The notes under the pieces were generated by a model. That model saw nothing but the letters and a program-made list of their open reading frames with translations. It did not search any database and was not told the origin of the DNA. A DNA stretch of 64,000 nucleotides from Eubacteriales bacterium (GTDB taxonomy: Bacteria > Bacillota > Clostridia > Christensenellales > Aristaeellaceae), in NCBI GenBank assembly GCA_028705775.1, contig JAQWCW010000001.1, forward strand, positions 186,001 to 250,000, in the 5' to 3' direction. Positions 28,543 to 37,525 of the stretch are shown here, one piece after another. How positions within the stretch are numbered: the first letter of the stretch is position 1; each line of letters starts with the position of its first letter. Made by a program: the position numbers and the translations under genes.

Positions 28543-31500
28543 ATGGCTTTGATTTTGCAGGGGAACATACCCGAAAAATGCGAGAAGCTCCGAAAAGACG
28601 GCACTTTCAAACAGCTGTTTTCTATATTGGAATCTTATGATGATACTATCTTCTCCATACACGAGGAAAAGGGCGAGGAGATTGACGTAACCTATGCCGA
28701 AATGGCGCGTCAGGCGCGCAGATACGCCGCGTTTTTCACGGACGCGTTCAAGGGCAGCCCCGTCAATTCCTTCATCGCAATATCGGCAGACACCTGCCCC
28801 GACTGGCTTTATCTTTTCTGGGGCGTTATAATGTCCGGTCATCGCGCCCTTCTCCTGGATTTCTCCCTGAGCGACGAAATGACCACCTATATGATGGAGC
28901 AGGCGGGCGCGACCGGCATTGTGGCGAGCAGGGCGCGCAAGCTGCCGGCGACCATCAAGGCTGTAACGCTTTCTGATGTGCGCGCGTCAAAGCCCGCAGG
29001 CGAGTCCTTTACCCCCGTGTTCGGCGACGCGGTTGCCCTTTGCACGAGCGGAACTACGGAAACCAGCCGTATTTTCGTTTATGACCAGAAGGCAATCTGC
29101 GCCCAGTGCCTTACCAGCGAGCTGATTTATAAGGAAAACAAGCGGATTATCGACGATAAGAACTACCACACGATGGCGTTCCTGCCCTTCCATCATGTTC
29201 TCGGCTTTGTCGTCGTCGGCTTGTGGTGTACTTTCTGCGGATACACGACTATCTATATCCCCGACCGCTCGCCGCAGACGGTGGTTAAGTTTTCCAACAA
29301 GTACAAGCTGAATATCTTGATTGCCGTTCCCGTGCTTGCAAACAACCTTTCCAACGGCGTTCATAAAAAGCTGCGCCGCCTGCGCGTACATGAGCGCGCC
29401 GTTATGGAATCGCGTATGCGCATATCCCTCATAAGGCAGCAGCGCGACGCCGAAAGCGGAATCGCCTCCGCGAAGAAAATGTTCGCAAAGGTGCTCCCCG
29501 CGCTTCTCGGGCCTGACGTCAACGTGATTATTCTCGGCGGAAGCCATACGCCCGTCGAGCATATGCGCATGCTTTCCGCGCTCGGCTATTATACGGTTAT
29601 GGGCTTCGGAATGACGGAAACAGCCGTTTCCTCCGTTGAAATGTCCATGGATTTGAAAACCCGTCTTTCCGGCTCTGTCGGCAGACCGCTTACCAATACG
29701 GAGTACAAGGTGCTTCCGGACGGCGACGACGCAAGCCGCGGCGAGATGATTGTCAAAGCGGCTACCATGCACACGGGGCGCATGGTCGGCGGCGAGCTTC
29801 TTCCTCTGCAGCTTGACGAAGGCGGCTATTTCCATACGGGTGACGTTGTCCGTCTCGGCGACGGAATGCGTATGTTCGTCGAGGGACGCATCAAGGATGT
29901 AATCATCAACGAATCCGGCGAAAACGTGTACCCCGATGAAATCGAGGACGCGTTCTCCGGTCTTAAAGGCGCGGAGCAGCTTTGCGTTCTGGGGCTTCCG
30001 AAAAACAAGGGCAAATATGAGGATATAGCGCTTGTCATAAACGTCGGAACGCATTTTTCGGACGAGGAAGCGCTCAGCGAGCTGACGGACGAAATATCCA
30101 AAATCAATAAAACCCTGCCGGTTTTGAAGCGCCTTTCGAGAATTGTCGTTACAAACGAGCCTCTGCCGCTTGTTAACGGAATCAAGGTCAAGCGCGTTGA
30201 ACTTCGCAAGCGCATTGAGCGCGGCGACGGAATGTACCGCGATTTGAGCGAGCATACGGATAAGGCGGGGCGCAAGTGGCATTCCTTCCATTTCTTCGGC
30301 ACGAATTCAAAGCCGAAGGAGCCGAGCAAGGATGATAAGCTGGCGCAGCTCCGCGAAAAGGTTCGCCAAATCTATGCCGACGCGCTTTCCGTAAAGTCGG
30401 GAACAATCCGCGACGACGCGCATTTTATCGACGAGCTTGGCGGGGACAGCCTGCAGGTGCTTTCGATGTCGCTCAAGATTGAGGAGGAGCTTGGCGTAAC
30501 AATTCCTCCCGAGGAGTACGGCGACTGCACCACCGTAAACGGGCTTGCCGAGCTGATTTATAAAAAGCTTTATGCTGCCGAGGCGGAGCCGCAGGTCAAG
30601 TACGAAAAGGAAAAAGCGGAGCCGGTCGAGCAGATTTCCCGCTTTGAGGATACGCCGGAGTACAAGGCGTTTGAAAAGCGCTATGAGAAGATGATGGCTG
30701 AGGGCAGCGAGAATCCGTATTTTGTGTGCCATGAGTCGCCGCTTACCGATACAAGCGTAATGGCAGGCGAGCGCGTAGTCAATTTCGGCAGCTATAACTA
30801 TGTCGGAATGTCGGGGCGCAGGGAGGTTTCCGAGGCGGCTAAGGCTGCGATAGATAAATACGGAACCTCCGCAAGCGGCTCGCGCCTTCTGGCAGGCGAA
30901 AAGAAGGTTCACGAGGAGCTGGAAAAGGCGATTGCCGAGTGGAAGCACGCCGAGGACGCTCTTGTTCTCAACGCCGGACACGCCACGAACGTAACCGTCG
31001 TCGGCAATTTCTGCGGCAAGGGCGACCTTATCGTTTACGACGCGATTGCCCATAACTCCATTGCCGAGGGCTGCCGTCTTTCTTCCGCCGTTTCCCGCCC
31101 CTTCCCGCATGACGACCCCGACGCGCTTGAGATTATTCTAAAGAGCCAGCGCAAGAATTTTGCAAAGGTGCTTATCGTCATCGAGGGCGCGTACAGCATG
31201 GACGGAGATATTGCCAACGTTCCCGCCTTCGTTGCGCTCAAGAAAAAGTACGGCTGCTTCCTTATGGTTGACGAGGCGCATTCCGCCTGCGTTATCGGTC
31301 AGAACGGCGGCGGCGTTGACGAATACTTCCATCTGGCAAGCGATGATGTCGACATCAAGATGGGCACGCTCTCCAAGGGCTTGGGCACTTGCGGCGGCTA
31401 TGTAGCGGGCAAGCGCTCGCTCATAGAGTATATGCGTTACAGCATTCCGGGCTTTGTTTTCTCCGTCGGAATTCCTCCTGCCATGGCTGCCGCGTCCCTT

Positions 31501-31848
31501 CGCGCAATCCAGCTGCTCAAGGAAGACCCGAGCGTTATGGAGAATATGCGCCGCAACATAAGCGTATTCATGGAGGAGGCGCGCAAGCACGGCTTCAACA
31601 CCTGCCTTGCGGGGCAGACGGCGATTGTGCCTGTGCTTGTCGGCAAGGATGAGGACGCATTCCTTCTGAGCAATATGATGAGGCATAAGGGAGTTTTTGT
31701 TCCTCCCGCCGTTCCTCCTGCCGTTCCGCGCGGCAAGTCCCGCCTGCGCTTCTGCGTAACGAGCGACCATAAGCCGGAGCAGATTGCGGACGCGCTCAAC
31801 AAGCTTGAGGAGTGCGCAAAGGAAGCCGGAATCGTTCTTCCCAGCTGA
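28543..31848 (+). CDS. Tri-domain fusion: acyl/aryl adenylation - acyl carrier - PLP alpha-oxoamine synthase
   Basis: 1101 residues. (1) Residues about 1-560 are an AMP-forming ligase: P-loop CTSGTTETSR (167-176; the usual Gly and Lys are missing), GFGMTET (354-360), HTGD (431-434), and the C-terminal Lys region NGIKVKR (545-551). (2) About 600-668 is a carrier domain with DELGGDSLQVL; Ser636 is the phosphopantetheine site. (3) About 690-1101 is an AONS/serine-palmitoyltransferase-type enzyme: VDEAHS with Asp910 and His913, and GTLSKGLG with PLP Lys945. The order implies loading of an acid on the carrier, then decarboxylative condensation with an amino acid to an alpha-aminoketone. Substrates are unknown. 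AAAGGAG lies only 2 bases from the ATG; TTG at 28549 is an alternative start. It is monocistronic. Confidence 0.85.
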   Translation: MALILQGNIPEKCEKLRKDGTFKQLFSILESYDDTIFSIHEEKGEEIDVTYAEMARQARRYAAFFTDAFKGSPVNSFIAISADTCPDWLYLFWGVIMSGHRALLLDFSLSDEMTTYMMEQAGATGIVASRARKLPATIKAVTLSDVRASKPAGESFTPVFGDAVALCTSGTTETSRIFVYDQKAICAQCLTSELIYKENKRIIDDKNYHTMAFLPFHHVLGFVVVGLWCTFCGYTTIYIPDRSPQTVVKFSNKYKLNILIAVPVLANNLSNGVHKKLRRLRVHERAVMESRMRISLIRQQRDAESGIASAKKMFAKVLPALLGPDVNVIILGGSHTPVEHMRMLSALGYYTVMGFGMTETAVSSVEMSMDLKTRLSGSVGRPLTNTEYKVLPDGDDASRGEMIVKAATMHTGRMVGGELLPLQLDEGGYFHTGDVVRLGDGMRMFVEGRIKDVIINESGENVYPDEIEDAFSGLKGAEQLCVLGLPKNKGKYEDIALVINVGTHFSDEEALSELTDEISKINKTLPVLKRLSRIVVTNEPLPLVNGIKVKRVELRKRIERGDGMYRDLSEHTDKAGRKWHSFHFFGTNSKPKEPSKDDKLAQLREKVRQIYADALSVKSGTIRDDAHFIDELGGDSLQVLSMSLKIEEELGVTIPPEEYGDCTTVNGLAELIYKKLYAAEAEPQVKYEKEKAEPVEQISRFEDTPEYKAFEKRYEKMMAEGSENPYFVCHESPLTDTSVMAGERVVNFGSYNYVGMSGRREVSEAAKAAIDKYGTSASGSRLLAGEKKVHEELEKAIAEWKHAEDALVLNAGHATNVTVVGNFCGKGDLIVYDAIAHNSIAEGCRLSSAVSRPFPHDDPDALEIILKSQRKNFAKVLIVIEGAYSMDGDIANVPAFVALKKKYGCFLMVDEAHSACVIGQNGGGVDEYFHLASDDVDIKMGTLSKGLGTCGGYVAGKRSLIEYMRYSIPGFVFSVGIPPAMAAASLRAIQLLKEDPSVMENMRRNISVFMEEARKHGFNTCLAGQTAIVPVLVGKDEDAFLLSNMMRHKGVFVPPAVPPAVPRGKSRLRFCVTSDHKPEQIADALNKLEECAKEAGIVLPS

Positions 31849-31863
31849 TATACGTTTCATTAT

Positions 31864-31896
31864 TCCGCGCCGAAGCTTTCTTTGGCGCGGAGTTTT
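31864..31896 (+). terminator. Terminator after the tri-domain synthase gene
   Basis: TCCGCGCC (31864-31871) pairs with GGCGCGGA (31884-31891), followed by GTTTT. It lies 15 bases past the stop, so the synthase gene is a single-gene transcript. Confidence 0.75.
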
Positions 31897-31960
31897 CGCA
31901 AAAATGGGCTTGCAGCCTTATTTTGCGGGTCTCGGCGTGAATCCGCCATAGGAGAAGCAT

Positions 31961-32788
31961 ATGAAAACAATCAGGATTTTTTCAAAAAACGCGGAATATC
32001 AGCGCTTTGAGGTGCTAAAGACAAATCGGGTAAAGCGCGGGCGCTACGGCGAATTTTTCGTTGAGGGCGTAAGAAATATCAACACCGCGCGCGAAAACGG
32101 ATGGCGCTTTTCCGCGTTTCTCTGCGCGTCCGGCGCGCCGCTTTCCGATTGGGCAAAGGAGCTGCTTAACGCGTCTTTGGCGGATACGCTCTATGAGCTT
32201 TCGCCCGCGCTGATGGCGGAGCTTTCGGGAAAGGGCGATACGTCGGAGCTGCTCGCAATAATCGCAATGCGCCCCGACGACCCCTCTCAGCTGAGGCTTT
32301 CGCCCGTTCCGCTTCTCGCGCTTGTGGACAGAGCCTCCAATCACGGCAATCTCGGAACGCTCATCCGCTCAATTGATTCCTTCGGAATGGACGGGCTTAT
32401 CATGACGGGGCACGCGGTCGATTTGTATGACCCTGCCGTTGTAACCGCTTCGATGGGCTCGTTCTTCAACCTGCCCGTAATCCGCATGGGCGAGGGCGCG
32501 CAGATTGACGCCTTTGTTTCCTCCCTGCGCGAAAAGTACGCGGGCTTTCAGGTTGTCGGGACTACCTCGCATAAGCAGACCGCAATCTTTGAGCTTGACT
32601 TCACCCGCCCCACGCTCATACTGATTGGCAATGAAACGATGGGGCTTTCCAGGCAGTACAGGGAAATGGCGGACGCGCTTGCCACAATCCCGATGGCTGA
32701 AACCTCCTCCGCAAGCTCCTTCAATATCTCCTGCGCCGCAACGACCGTTTTCTACGAGGCGGTAAGGCAGAGGCTTACAAAAGGCTGA
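31961..32788 (+). CDS. SpoU/TrmH-family RNA 2'-O-methyltransferase
   Basis: 275 residues: an N-terminal substrate-binding region, then a SPOUT methyltransferase domain with motif 1 NHGNLGTLIRSIDSFG, motif 2 LIGNETMGLS and motif 3 IPMAETSSASSFNISCA. Motif 3 has SSFNIS where most members have SLNVS. It methylates a ribose in tRNA or rRNA; which position cannot be told. AGGAGAAGCAT precedes the ATG. It stands between two terminators and is probably a single-gene transcript. Confidence 0.85.
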   Translation: MKTIRIFSKNAEYQRFEVLKTNRVKRGRYGEFFVEGVRNINTARENGWRFSAFLCASGAPLSDWAKELLNASLADTLYELSPALMAELSGKGDTSELLAIIAMRPDDPSQLRLSPVPLLALVDRASNHGNLGTLIRSIDSFGMDGLIMTGHAVDLYDPAVVTASMGSFFNLPVIRMGEGAQIDAFVSSLREKYAGFQVVGTTSHKQTAIFELDFTRPTLILIGNETMGLSRQYREMADALATIPMAETSSASSFNISCAATTVFYEAVRQRLTKG

Positions 32789-32814
32789 CCGGCGGCAGGA
32801 TATAAATCGGCATA

Positions 32815-32854
32815 AAAAAGCTCCCTCGCTCGCGGATATGAGCGGGGGAGCTTT
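32815..32854. terminator. Bidirectional terminator between the SpoU gene and corA
   Basis: AAAGCTCCCTCGCTC (32818-32832) pairs with GAGCGGGGGAGCTTT (32840-32854) with one mismatch. There is an A-run before and T-rich sequence after, between convergent genes. Confidence 0.85.
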
Positions 32855-32874
32855 GCTTTGTGCTTTGTGCATTG

Positions 32875-33810
32875 TCAGAACATTTTGCGCTTCCACATTA
32901 TCAGGAAGGCGGCGAGCGCCGCTATGATGGATATTCCCGTAACTGCCCAGAAGCCGATTGGGCTGCTTTCAAAGGGAATTCCGCCGACGTTCATTCCCCA
33001 GAGGGAGGCAAAGAAGGTCGGAACGGCGAGAACGACGGTAAGGCTTGTCAGAATTTTCATCACGATGTTCAGGTTGTTGGATATGATGGAGGCGAACGCG
33101 TCCATCGTTCCGGACATAATATCGCGGTAGATTGCGCACATTTCGATTGCCTGCTTGTTTTCGATGATTACGTCCTCAAGCAAATCCTCGTCATCGGGGT
33201 ATTTTTTGACAGTCGGAAGGCGCATCATTTTTTCAAGCACCATTTCGTTTCCTTTAAGGCTGGTTGAGAAGAAAACGAGGGATTTTTCGAGCTTCATCAT
33301 CTGAATCAGCTCGCGGTTCTTCATGCTCCTGTTCAGCTGGTCCTGAACGTGGCTGGAGGCCTTGTCAATCTGCTTGAGGTAGTTGAGGAACCGGCTTGCG
33401 TTGCGGTAAAGAAGCTGCAGAATGAAGCGCGTGCGCTTCTGCGTTGAGAAGGATTTGACCCTCTCCTGCGTGAAATCGTCAATGATTGCCGTGTCGCGCG
33501 TCGCAATGGTTACGATATAGTCCTCGGTAAGGATTATGCCGAGCGGCAGGGTTGAGTATACATAAGCGCCCTGCTCCGCCTCTACGAACGGAATATCGAC
33601 GATTATGAGCGTCTGCCCCTCGTCGTTTTCAATGCGCGCGCTTTCCTCCTCGTCCAGCGCCGCCTGAAGGTAGTCAGGCATTACTCCGTATTCGTCCGCG
33701 ACAGATTTGATTTCCTCCGCCGTAGGGCTTGTAAGATGAACCCAGCAGCCTTTCTGCGGCTCTGTCAGCTCAACCAAGCGGTCTCCGACCGTGCAAAAGA
33801 TGTTCTTCAT
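32875..33810 (-). CDS. corA: CorA-family divalent metal transporter
   Basis: 311 residues: a large cytoplasmic alpha/beta and helical domain, then two C-terminal membrane helices with the selectivity motif GMN (SLWGMNVGG) after the first. The last residues are basic (MWKRKM). CorA pentamers carry Mg2+ and sometimes Co2+ or Ni2+. The start at 33810 lies just behind a terminator hairpin, and the ribosome site (AGGCGGG) is within that hairpin's 3' arm and tail, so expression is probably attenuated by the leader described next. Confidence 0.9.
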   Translation of the reverse strand: MKNIFCTVGDRLVELTEPQKGCWVHLTSPTAEEIKSVADEYGVMPDYLQAALDEEESARIENDEGQTLIIVDIPFVEAEQGAYVYSTLPLGIILTEDYIVTIATRDTAIIDDFTQERVKSFSTQKRTRFILQLLYRNASRFLNYLKQIDKASSHVQDQLNRSMKNRELIQMMKLEKSLVFFSTSLKGNEMVLEKMMRLPTVKKYPDDEDLLEDVIIENKQAIEMCAIYRDIMSGTMDAFASIISNNLNIVMKILTSLTVVLAVPTFFASLWGMNVGGIPFESSPIGFWAVTGISIIAALAAFLIMWKRKMF

Positions 33811-34028
33811 ATGAAAAAACCCGCCTTTCCGCCACAGGAGCGGAAAGACAGGTAATAACGCCTGTTGTCAGAGCGTACCTGCCGTAAGCCGCGTCCCGCA
33901 GCATTTTTTGTTGTTGGTTATCTGGGTACTGTACGGGTCACCGTCCACGACGGTCCACTCCTTTCTCCCTGCCTGAATTTTAAGAAGCGGCGTTAGCGCG
34001 GCTTCCTTCGTAAGGCGGGAATCCGTGC
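33811..34028 (-). promoter_or_regulatory. Structured 5' leader of corA, candidate metal-responsive riboswitch or attenuator
   Basis: About 215 bases are transcribed before the ATG. Hairpins visible on the minus strand: GAAGC-GCG with CGC-GCTTC (around 33984-34005); ACCGTC with GACGGT (around 33938-33952); GCTGCG with CGCGGC (around 33887-33901); ACAGG with CCTGT (around 33848-33865); and an intrinsic terminator, CTTTCCGC (33840-33847) with GCGGAAAG (33825-33832), followed by TTTTTT (33814-33819). The terminator's tail reaches the start codon, so it would also mask the ribosome site. I cannot match it to the M-box, ydaO or yybP-ykoY consensus from memory. Confidence 0.6.
33814..33847 (-). terminator. 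Intrinsic terminator in the corA leader
   Basis: An 8-bp perfect stem, CTTTCCGC/GCGGAAAG, with a 7-base loop, then GCGGGTTTTTT, ending 3 bases before the corA start codon. A terminator here only makes sense as the expression platform of a leader. Confidence 0.75.
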
Positions 34029-34030
34029 CT

Positions 34031-34059
34031 ATTATCCCGCGCAGGAGGCGAAATGTCAA
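34031..34059 (-). promoter_or_regulatory. corA promoter
   Basis: Minus strand: TTGACA (34054-34059), 17-base spacer, GATAAT (34031-34036). It lies about 220 bases before the start codon, leaving a long leader. Confidence 0.8.
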
Positions 34060-34113
34060 GTAAAAAGGCGCGCGGCAAAGCGCAAAATGCAGCGTTTGCG
34101 CGCAAGTATTTTC

Positions 34114-34142
34114 TTGATTGGCTCTGTAAATCGTGCTACCAT
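34114..34142 (+). promoter_or_regulatory. Promoter of the fucose gene pair
   Basis: TTGATT (34114-34119), 17-base spacer ending in TGC (extended -10), TACCAT (34137-34142). A 10-base palindrome, TTGCGCGCAA, lies just upstream (34096-34105). The promoter is of moderate quality. Confidence 0.5.
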
Positions 34143-34177
34143 ATAGCCATAGAACACATCCCATAAAGGAGAAAAAC

Positions 34178-34873
34178 ATGAGCTACGAAAATTTGCGCGC
34201 AGAAATCTGCGACGTCTGCCATAAAATGTGGCAGCAAGGCTGGGTTGCCGCAAACGACGGAAACGTTTCCGTTAAGATTGCGGACGGTATTATCATCTGC
34301 ACTCCGACAGGAATCAGCAAGAGCTTCATAACGCCCGAAAAGCTGCTCGTTGTTGATGAAAAGCTGAATATTCTTGAGGGCGCGGAGGGCTATAAGCCGT
34401 CAAGCGAGATGAAAATGCACTTGCGGTGCTATAAGGAGCGGGAGGACGTGCGCGCCGTCGTCCATGCGCACCCGCCGACTGCAACCGGCTTTGCTGTTGC
34501 CGGAAAGAGCCTTGACGAGTATTCGATGATTGAAACGGTTATCGCAATAGGCTCAATCCCCGTTACGCCCTACGGAACTCCGTCAACGGACGAGGTTCCG
34601 AATGCGATTGCCCCGTATCTTCGGGAGCATGACGTGCTGCTGCTTAAAAATCACGGCGCGCTTACCGTCGGCTGCGATTTAATCACGGCGTATTACCGCA
34701 TGGAAACGCTTGAGCTGTACGCAAAAATCAGCCTTACGGCGCATCTCCTCGGCGGCGCGGAGGAAATCGGGCAGGGCGATATTGATAAGCTTATGTACCT
34801 TCGCGAGAACTATTATCATGTCACGGGGCGGCATCCGGGCTATAAAAAATATAACAAGCGGGAGGACGAATGA
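34178..34873 (+). CDS. fucA: Class II aldolase, L-fuculose-phosphate aldolase type
   Basis: 231 residues from the ATG at 34178, with AAAGGAG 6 bases upstream. It has the class II (zinc) aldolase residues: the catalytic-type Glu in PSSEMK and metal histidines in VHAHPPT and KNHGALTVG. The family includes fuculose-1-phosphate and rhamnulose-1-phosphate aldolases and ribulose-5-phosphate epimerases. Placement one base before a fucose isomerase favours fuculose-1-phosphate, cleaved to DHAP and lactaldehyde. No fuculokinase is present between or beside them. Confidence 0.85.
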   Translation: MSYENLRAEICDVCHKMWQQGWVAANDGNVSVKIADGIIICTPTGISKSFITPEKLLVVDEKLNILEGAEGYKPSSEMKMHLRCYKEREDVRAVVHAHPPTATGFAVAGKSLDEYSMIETVIAIGSIPVTPYGTPSTDEVPNAIAPYLREHDVLLLKNHGALTVGCDLITAYYRMETLELYAKISLTAHLLGGAEEIGQGDIDKLMYLRENYYHVTGRHPGYKKYNKREDE

Positions 34874-34874
34874 A

Positions 34875-36656
34875 ATGCTTTACCCGAAAATTGGAATCAG
34901 ACCCGTTATTGACGGCCGCTGGGGCGGCGTGCGCGAATCCGTGGAGGGCAAAACGATTAGTATGGCGCGCGCGGCGGCGGAGCTGATTGGGACGCTCAAA
35001 TATCCCGACGGAACGCCCGTTCAGACGGTAATCAGCCGCACAACCATTGGCGGCGGCGCAGAGGCGGCTGCCTGCGCCGAGCAGTTCGCGCTTGAAAACG
35101 TAACGGCAACCCTTACCGTAACGCCTGTCTGGTGCTACGGAATGGAAACCTTTGATATGGATAAAAACACCATCAAGGCTGTCTGGGGGTTCAACGGAAC
35201 GGAGCGCCCGGGCGCGGTTTATCTTGCGGCGGTAATGGCTGCATACGCGGAAAAGGGGCTTCCCGCCTTTTCCATATACGGGCATGACGTTCAGGACGCC
35301 TCCGATAACTCGATTCCGGACGATGTGAAAAAAAAGCTTCTGGACTTTGCCCGCTGCGCCGTCGTTGTCGGCTGGATGCGCAATAAGTCCTATGTGAATC
35401 TGGGCGGAATCGCTATGGGCATTGCGGGAAGCTACTGCGATATGAATATGTTCTCAAAGTATTTCGGAATCCGCGCCGAATGGGTTGATTTGACGGAAAT
35501 TCTGCGCAGGATGACCCTTAATATCTATGACGAGAGCGAGTACCAAAAGGCGCTTGCGTGGATTCACGATAATTGCCGCGAGGGAATGGACATCAACGCG
35601 GGCAAGGCGCTTACCGACATCGTCCTTCGCTCAAAGGTTGTTCCCAAGGATAAGGATTGGGAATTCATTGCGAAAATGAGCGTGATTATCCGCGATATTC
35701 TCTATGGAAACAAGAAGCTTGACGAGCTTGGCTGGCATGAGGAGGCGCTTGGCAAGAATGCGGTTGCGGCGGGCTTCCAGGGGCAGCGCAACTGGACGGA
35801 CTGGCTGCCGAACGCAGACTTTACCGAGGCGGTAATGGCGTCCACCTTCGACTGGAACGGCAAGCGGCAGCCGACGCCGTTTGCAACGGAAAACGACACG
35901 CTCAACGGCGTTGCGATGATGCTCGCAACCCTGCTTACCGGCAGAGCGCCCTGCTTCCATGACGTAAGAACCTTCTGGAGCGCGGACGCGGTAGAGCGCG
36001 TTTCGGGAATGCGCCCGACGGGCAGGGCTGAAAACGGCTTCATACACCTGATTAACAGCGGCGCGACAGCGCTTGACATGACGGGCGCTTGCAGGGATGA
36101 AAACGGCGAGCCGGTTATGAAGCGCTGGTGGGAAATGACCGAAAGGGATATTTCCGCTTGCCTTAACGCAACCGACTGGTGCAGGGCGAACTACGAATAT
36201 TTCCGCGGCGGTGGCTTCTCAAGTCATTTCAGGACGGAGGCGGAAATGCCCGTCACAATGCTGCGCGTGAACATCATCGACGGAATAGGGCCGGTTTTGC
36301 AGCTCGCGGAGGGCTATACTGTAACGCTTCCCGATAAAATGCACGAAATTCTGGATAAGCGCACCGACCCGACATGGCCGACAACTTGGTTCGTACCCAA
36401 GCTTACCGGCGAGGGCGCTTTTGCGGATGTGTATTCCGTTATGGCGGCGTGGGGCGCAAATCACGGCGTTACGGTTTACGGGCATATCGGCGCGGAGCTG
36501 ATAACCCTTGCCTCAATGCTCCGCATTCCAATCAATATGCACAACGTAGCGCCTGAGCGCGTTTTCCGTCCGCATTCGTGGGCGGCGTTCGGCACGGGCG
36601 ACGCGATGGCAGCCGACTTTGCCGCCTGCGAAAAGTACGGCCCGATTTACGGCTGA
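34875..36656 (+). CDS. fucI: L-fucose isomerase
   Basis: 593 residues, the normal length for FucI (591 in E. coli). The start reads MLYPKIGIRPVIDGRWGGVR, with the family's early RPxIDGRxxGxR pattern. It also shows the VWGFNGTERPGAVYLAA and YGHDVQD motifs and the C-terminal HVAGGDA-like region (FGTGDAMAADF). It interconverts L-fucose and L-fuculose with Mn2+ and may accept D-arabinose. The start lies one base past the fucA stop, with GGAGG inside fucA. The pair is closed by the terminator at 36710. Confidence 0.92.
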   Translation: MLYPKIGIRPVIDGRWGGVRESVEGKTISMARAAAELIGTLKYPDGTPVQTVISRTTIGGGAEAAACAEQFALENVTATLTVTPVWCYGMETFDMDKNTIKAVWGFNGTERPGAVYLAAVMAAYAEKGLPAFSIYGHDVQDASDNSIPDDVKKKLLDFARCAVVVGWMRNKSYVNLGGIAMGIAGSYCDMNMFSKYFGIRAEWVDLTEILRRMTLNIYDESEYQKALAWIHDNCREGMDINAGKALTDIVLRSKVVPKDKDWEFIAKMSVIIRDILYGNKKLDELGWHEEALGKNAVAAGFQGQRNWTDWLPNADFTEAVMASTFDWNGKRQPTPFATENDTLNGVAMMLATLLTGRAPCFHDVRTFWSADAVERVSGMRPTGRAENGFIHLINSGATALDMTGACRDENGEPVMKRWWEMTERDISACLNATDWCRANYEYFRGGGFSSHFRTEAEMPVTMLRVNIIDGIGPVLQLAEGYTVTLPDKMHEILDKRTDPTWPTTWFVPKLTGEGAFADVYSVMAAWGANHGVTVYGHIGAELITLASMLRIPINMHNVAPERVFRPHSWAAFGTGDAMAADFAACEKYGPIYG

Positions 36657-36709
36657 GGCTGAAACCAATCGTCCGGCGCAGAAACGCGCGCGAAAAAGGT
36701 TCATATCAG

Positions 36710-36753
36710 GCAAGCGGCTGCTGCATATAATTCTGCAACAGCCGCTTGCTTTG
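36710..36753 (+). terminator. Terminator after fucI
   Basis: GCAAGCGGCTG (36710-36720) pairs with CAGCCGCTTGC (36739-36749), with inner pairing of CTGCA with TGCA, and then TTTG. It lies 53 bases past the stop. The inner TTCTGCAACAG recurs in other terminators of this window. Confidence 0.75.
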
Positions 36754-36811
36754 TAATGCTGAATATTCAGGCGGCAAGAGCGCAGCCCTTGCCCTGCGGG
36801 GAAGCGTTTAA

Positions 36812-37525
36812 TCAGCCTTGCTGTCGCGCTGTTTCTCCCGCTTCCTCGATTTCCGTTACGGTAAGCTCGCTTCCGTTTACCCGAAAGCGGATTTCAAAGC
36901 CCGCGTAGGGGAAGCCGTAAACCCTTTCGGAATCGTTCTGATAGGACGGGCGCGGGTCGGAGGCGAGAATGTCGATAAGCGCCCTTCGGGATTTTTCGGG
37001 CAGCCTGTCACAAAGCGCCTTTTCGCAGAAAACCGTAAGCCTGTCCGCTGAATGCTCCTGCCCGAAGCCGCCTTTTGCGTCCGGATGCGAGTCCGAATAG
37101 GGCAGATAGGGCTTTATATCGTAGATTGGCGTTCCGCTTACCAAGTCCGCGCCCGAAACCCTGAGCGCCAAGCCGTCCTTTACTTCTTCTGCCGCTATGA
37201 GCCTTACGGAGGAAAGCCCGAGCGGGTTGGGGCGAAAGGGCGAGCGCGTTGCGAAAACGCCGATTCGGGTGTTCCCGCCGAGGCGAGGAGGGCGAACCGT
37301 TGCGGAAAAGCCGTCCCGCTTTTCGTTTTCCGAAAAGCCCCATATCAGCCAAAGGTGGGAGTATTCCATGATTCCGCGAAGGGCGTTCCTGTCGCTGAAT
37401 TCCTTTTCAAACACGATGAGGCTTTCGAGCGCGGGAGCAAGCCCGCTCTGGCGCGGAACGCCGAACTTTGTCGGCAAATCGCTGTAAAGCCGCGCTATCG
37501 GCGCGAGCGTTAATTCGCCGCTCAT
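36812..37525 (-). CDS. trmO: tRNA m6t6A37 methyltransferase TrmO (TsaA/YaeB family)
   Basis: 237 residues. The TsaA/VirR-like beta-barrel domain shows [52 protein letters not shown] and GLSSVRL; the last two are the SAM-binding signature. TrmO methylates t6A37 of threonine tRNA. The C-terminus has the DPRPSYQND element. Its start overlaps the end of the GH130 gene by 4 bases (ATGA), so it is read from the mannoside operon although its function is unrelated. Confidence 0.9.
   Translation of the reverse strand: MSGELTLAPIARLYSDLPTKFGVPRQSGLAPALESLIVFEKEFSDRNALRGIMEYSHLWLIWGFSENEKRDGFSATVRPPRLGGNTRIGVFATRSPFRPNPLGLSSVRLIAAEEVKDGLALRVSGADLVSGTPIYDIKPYLPYSDSHPDAKGGFGQEHSADRLTVFCEKALCDRLPEKSRRALIDILASDPRPSYQNDSERVYGFPYAGFEIRFRVNGSELTVTEIEEAGETARQQG

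Noticed and set aside
28987..30291. 434-residue minus-strand frame within the tri-domain gene
   Set aside because: The plus-strand protein shows all adenylation motifs; this is a shadow.
33811..34028. corA leader as a classical Mg2+ M-box
   Set aside because: The conserved M-box core as I remember it is not present; kept as an unassigned leader.
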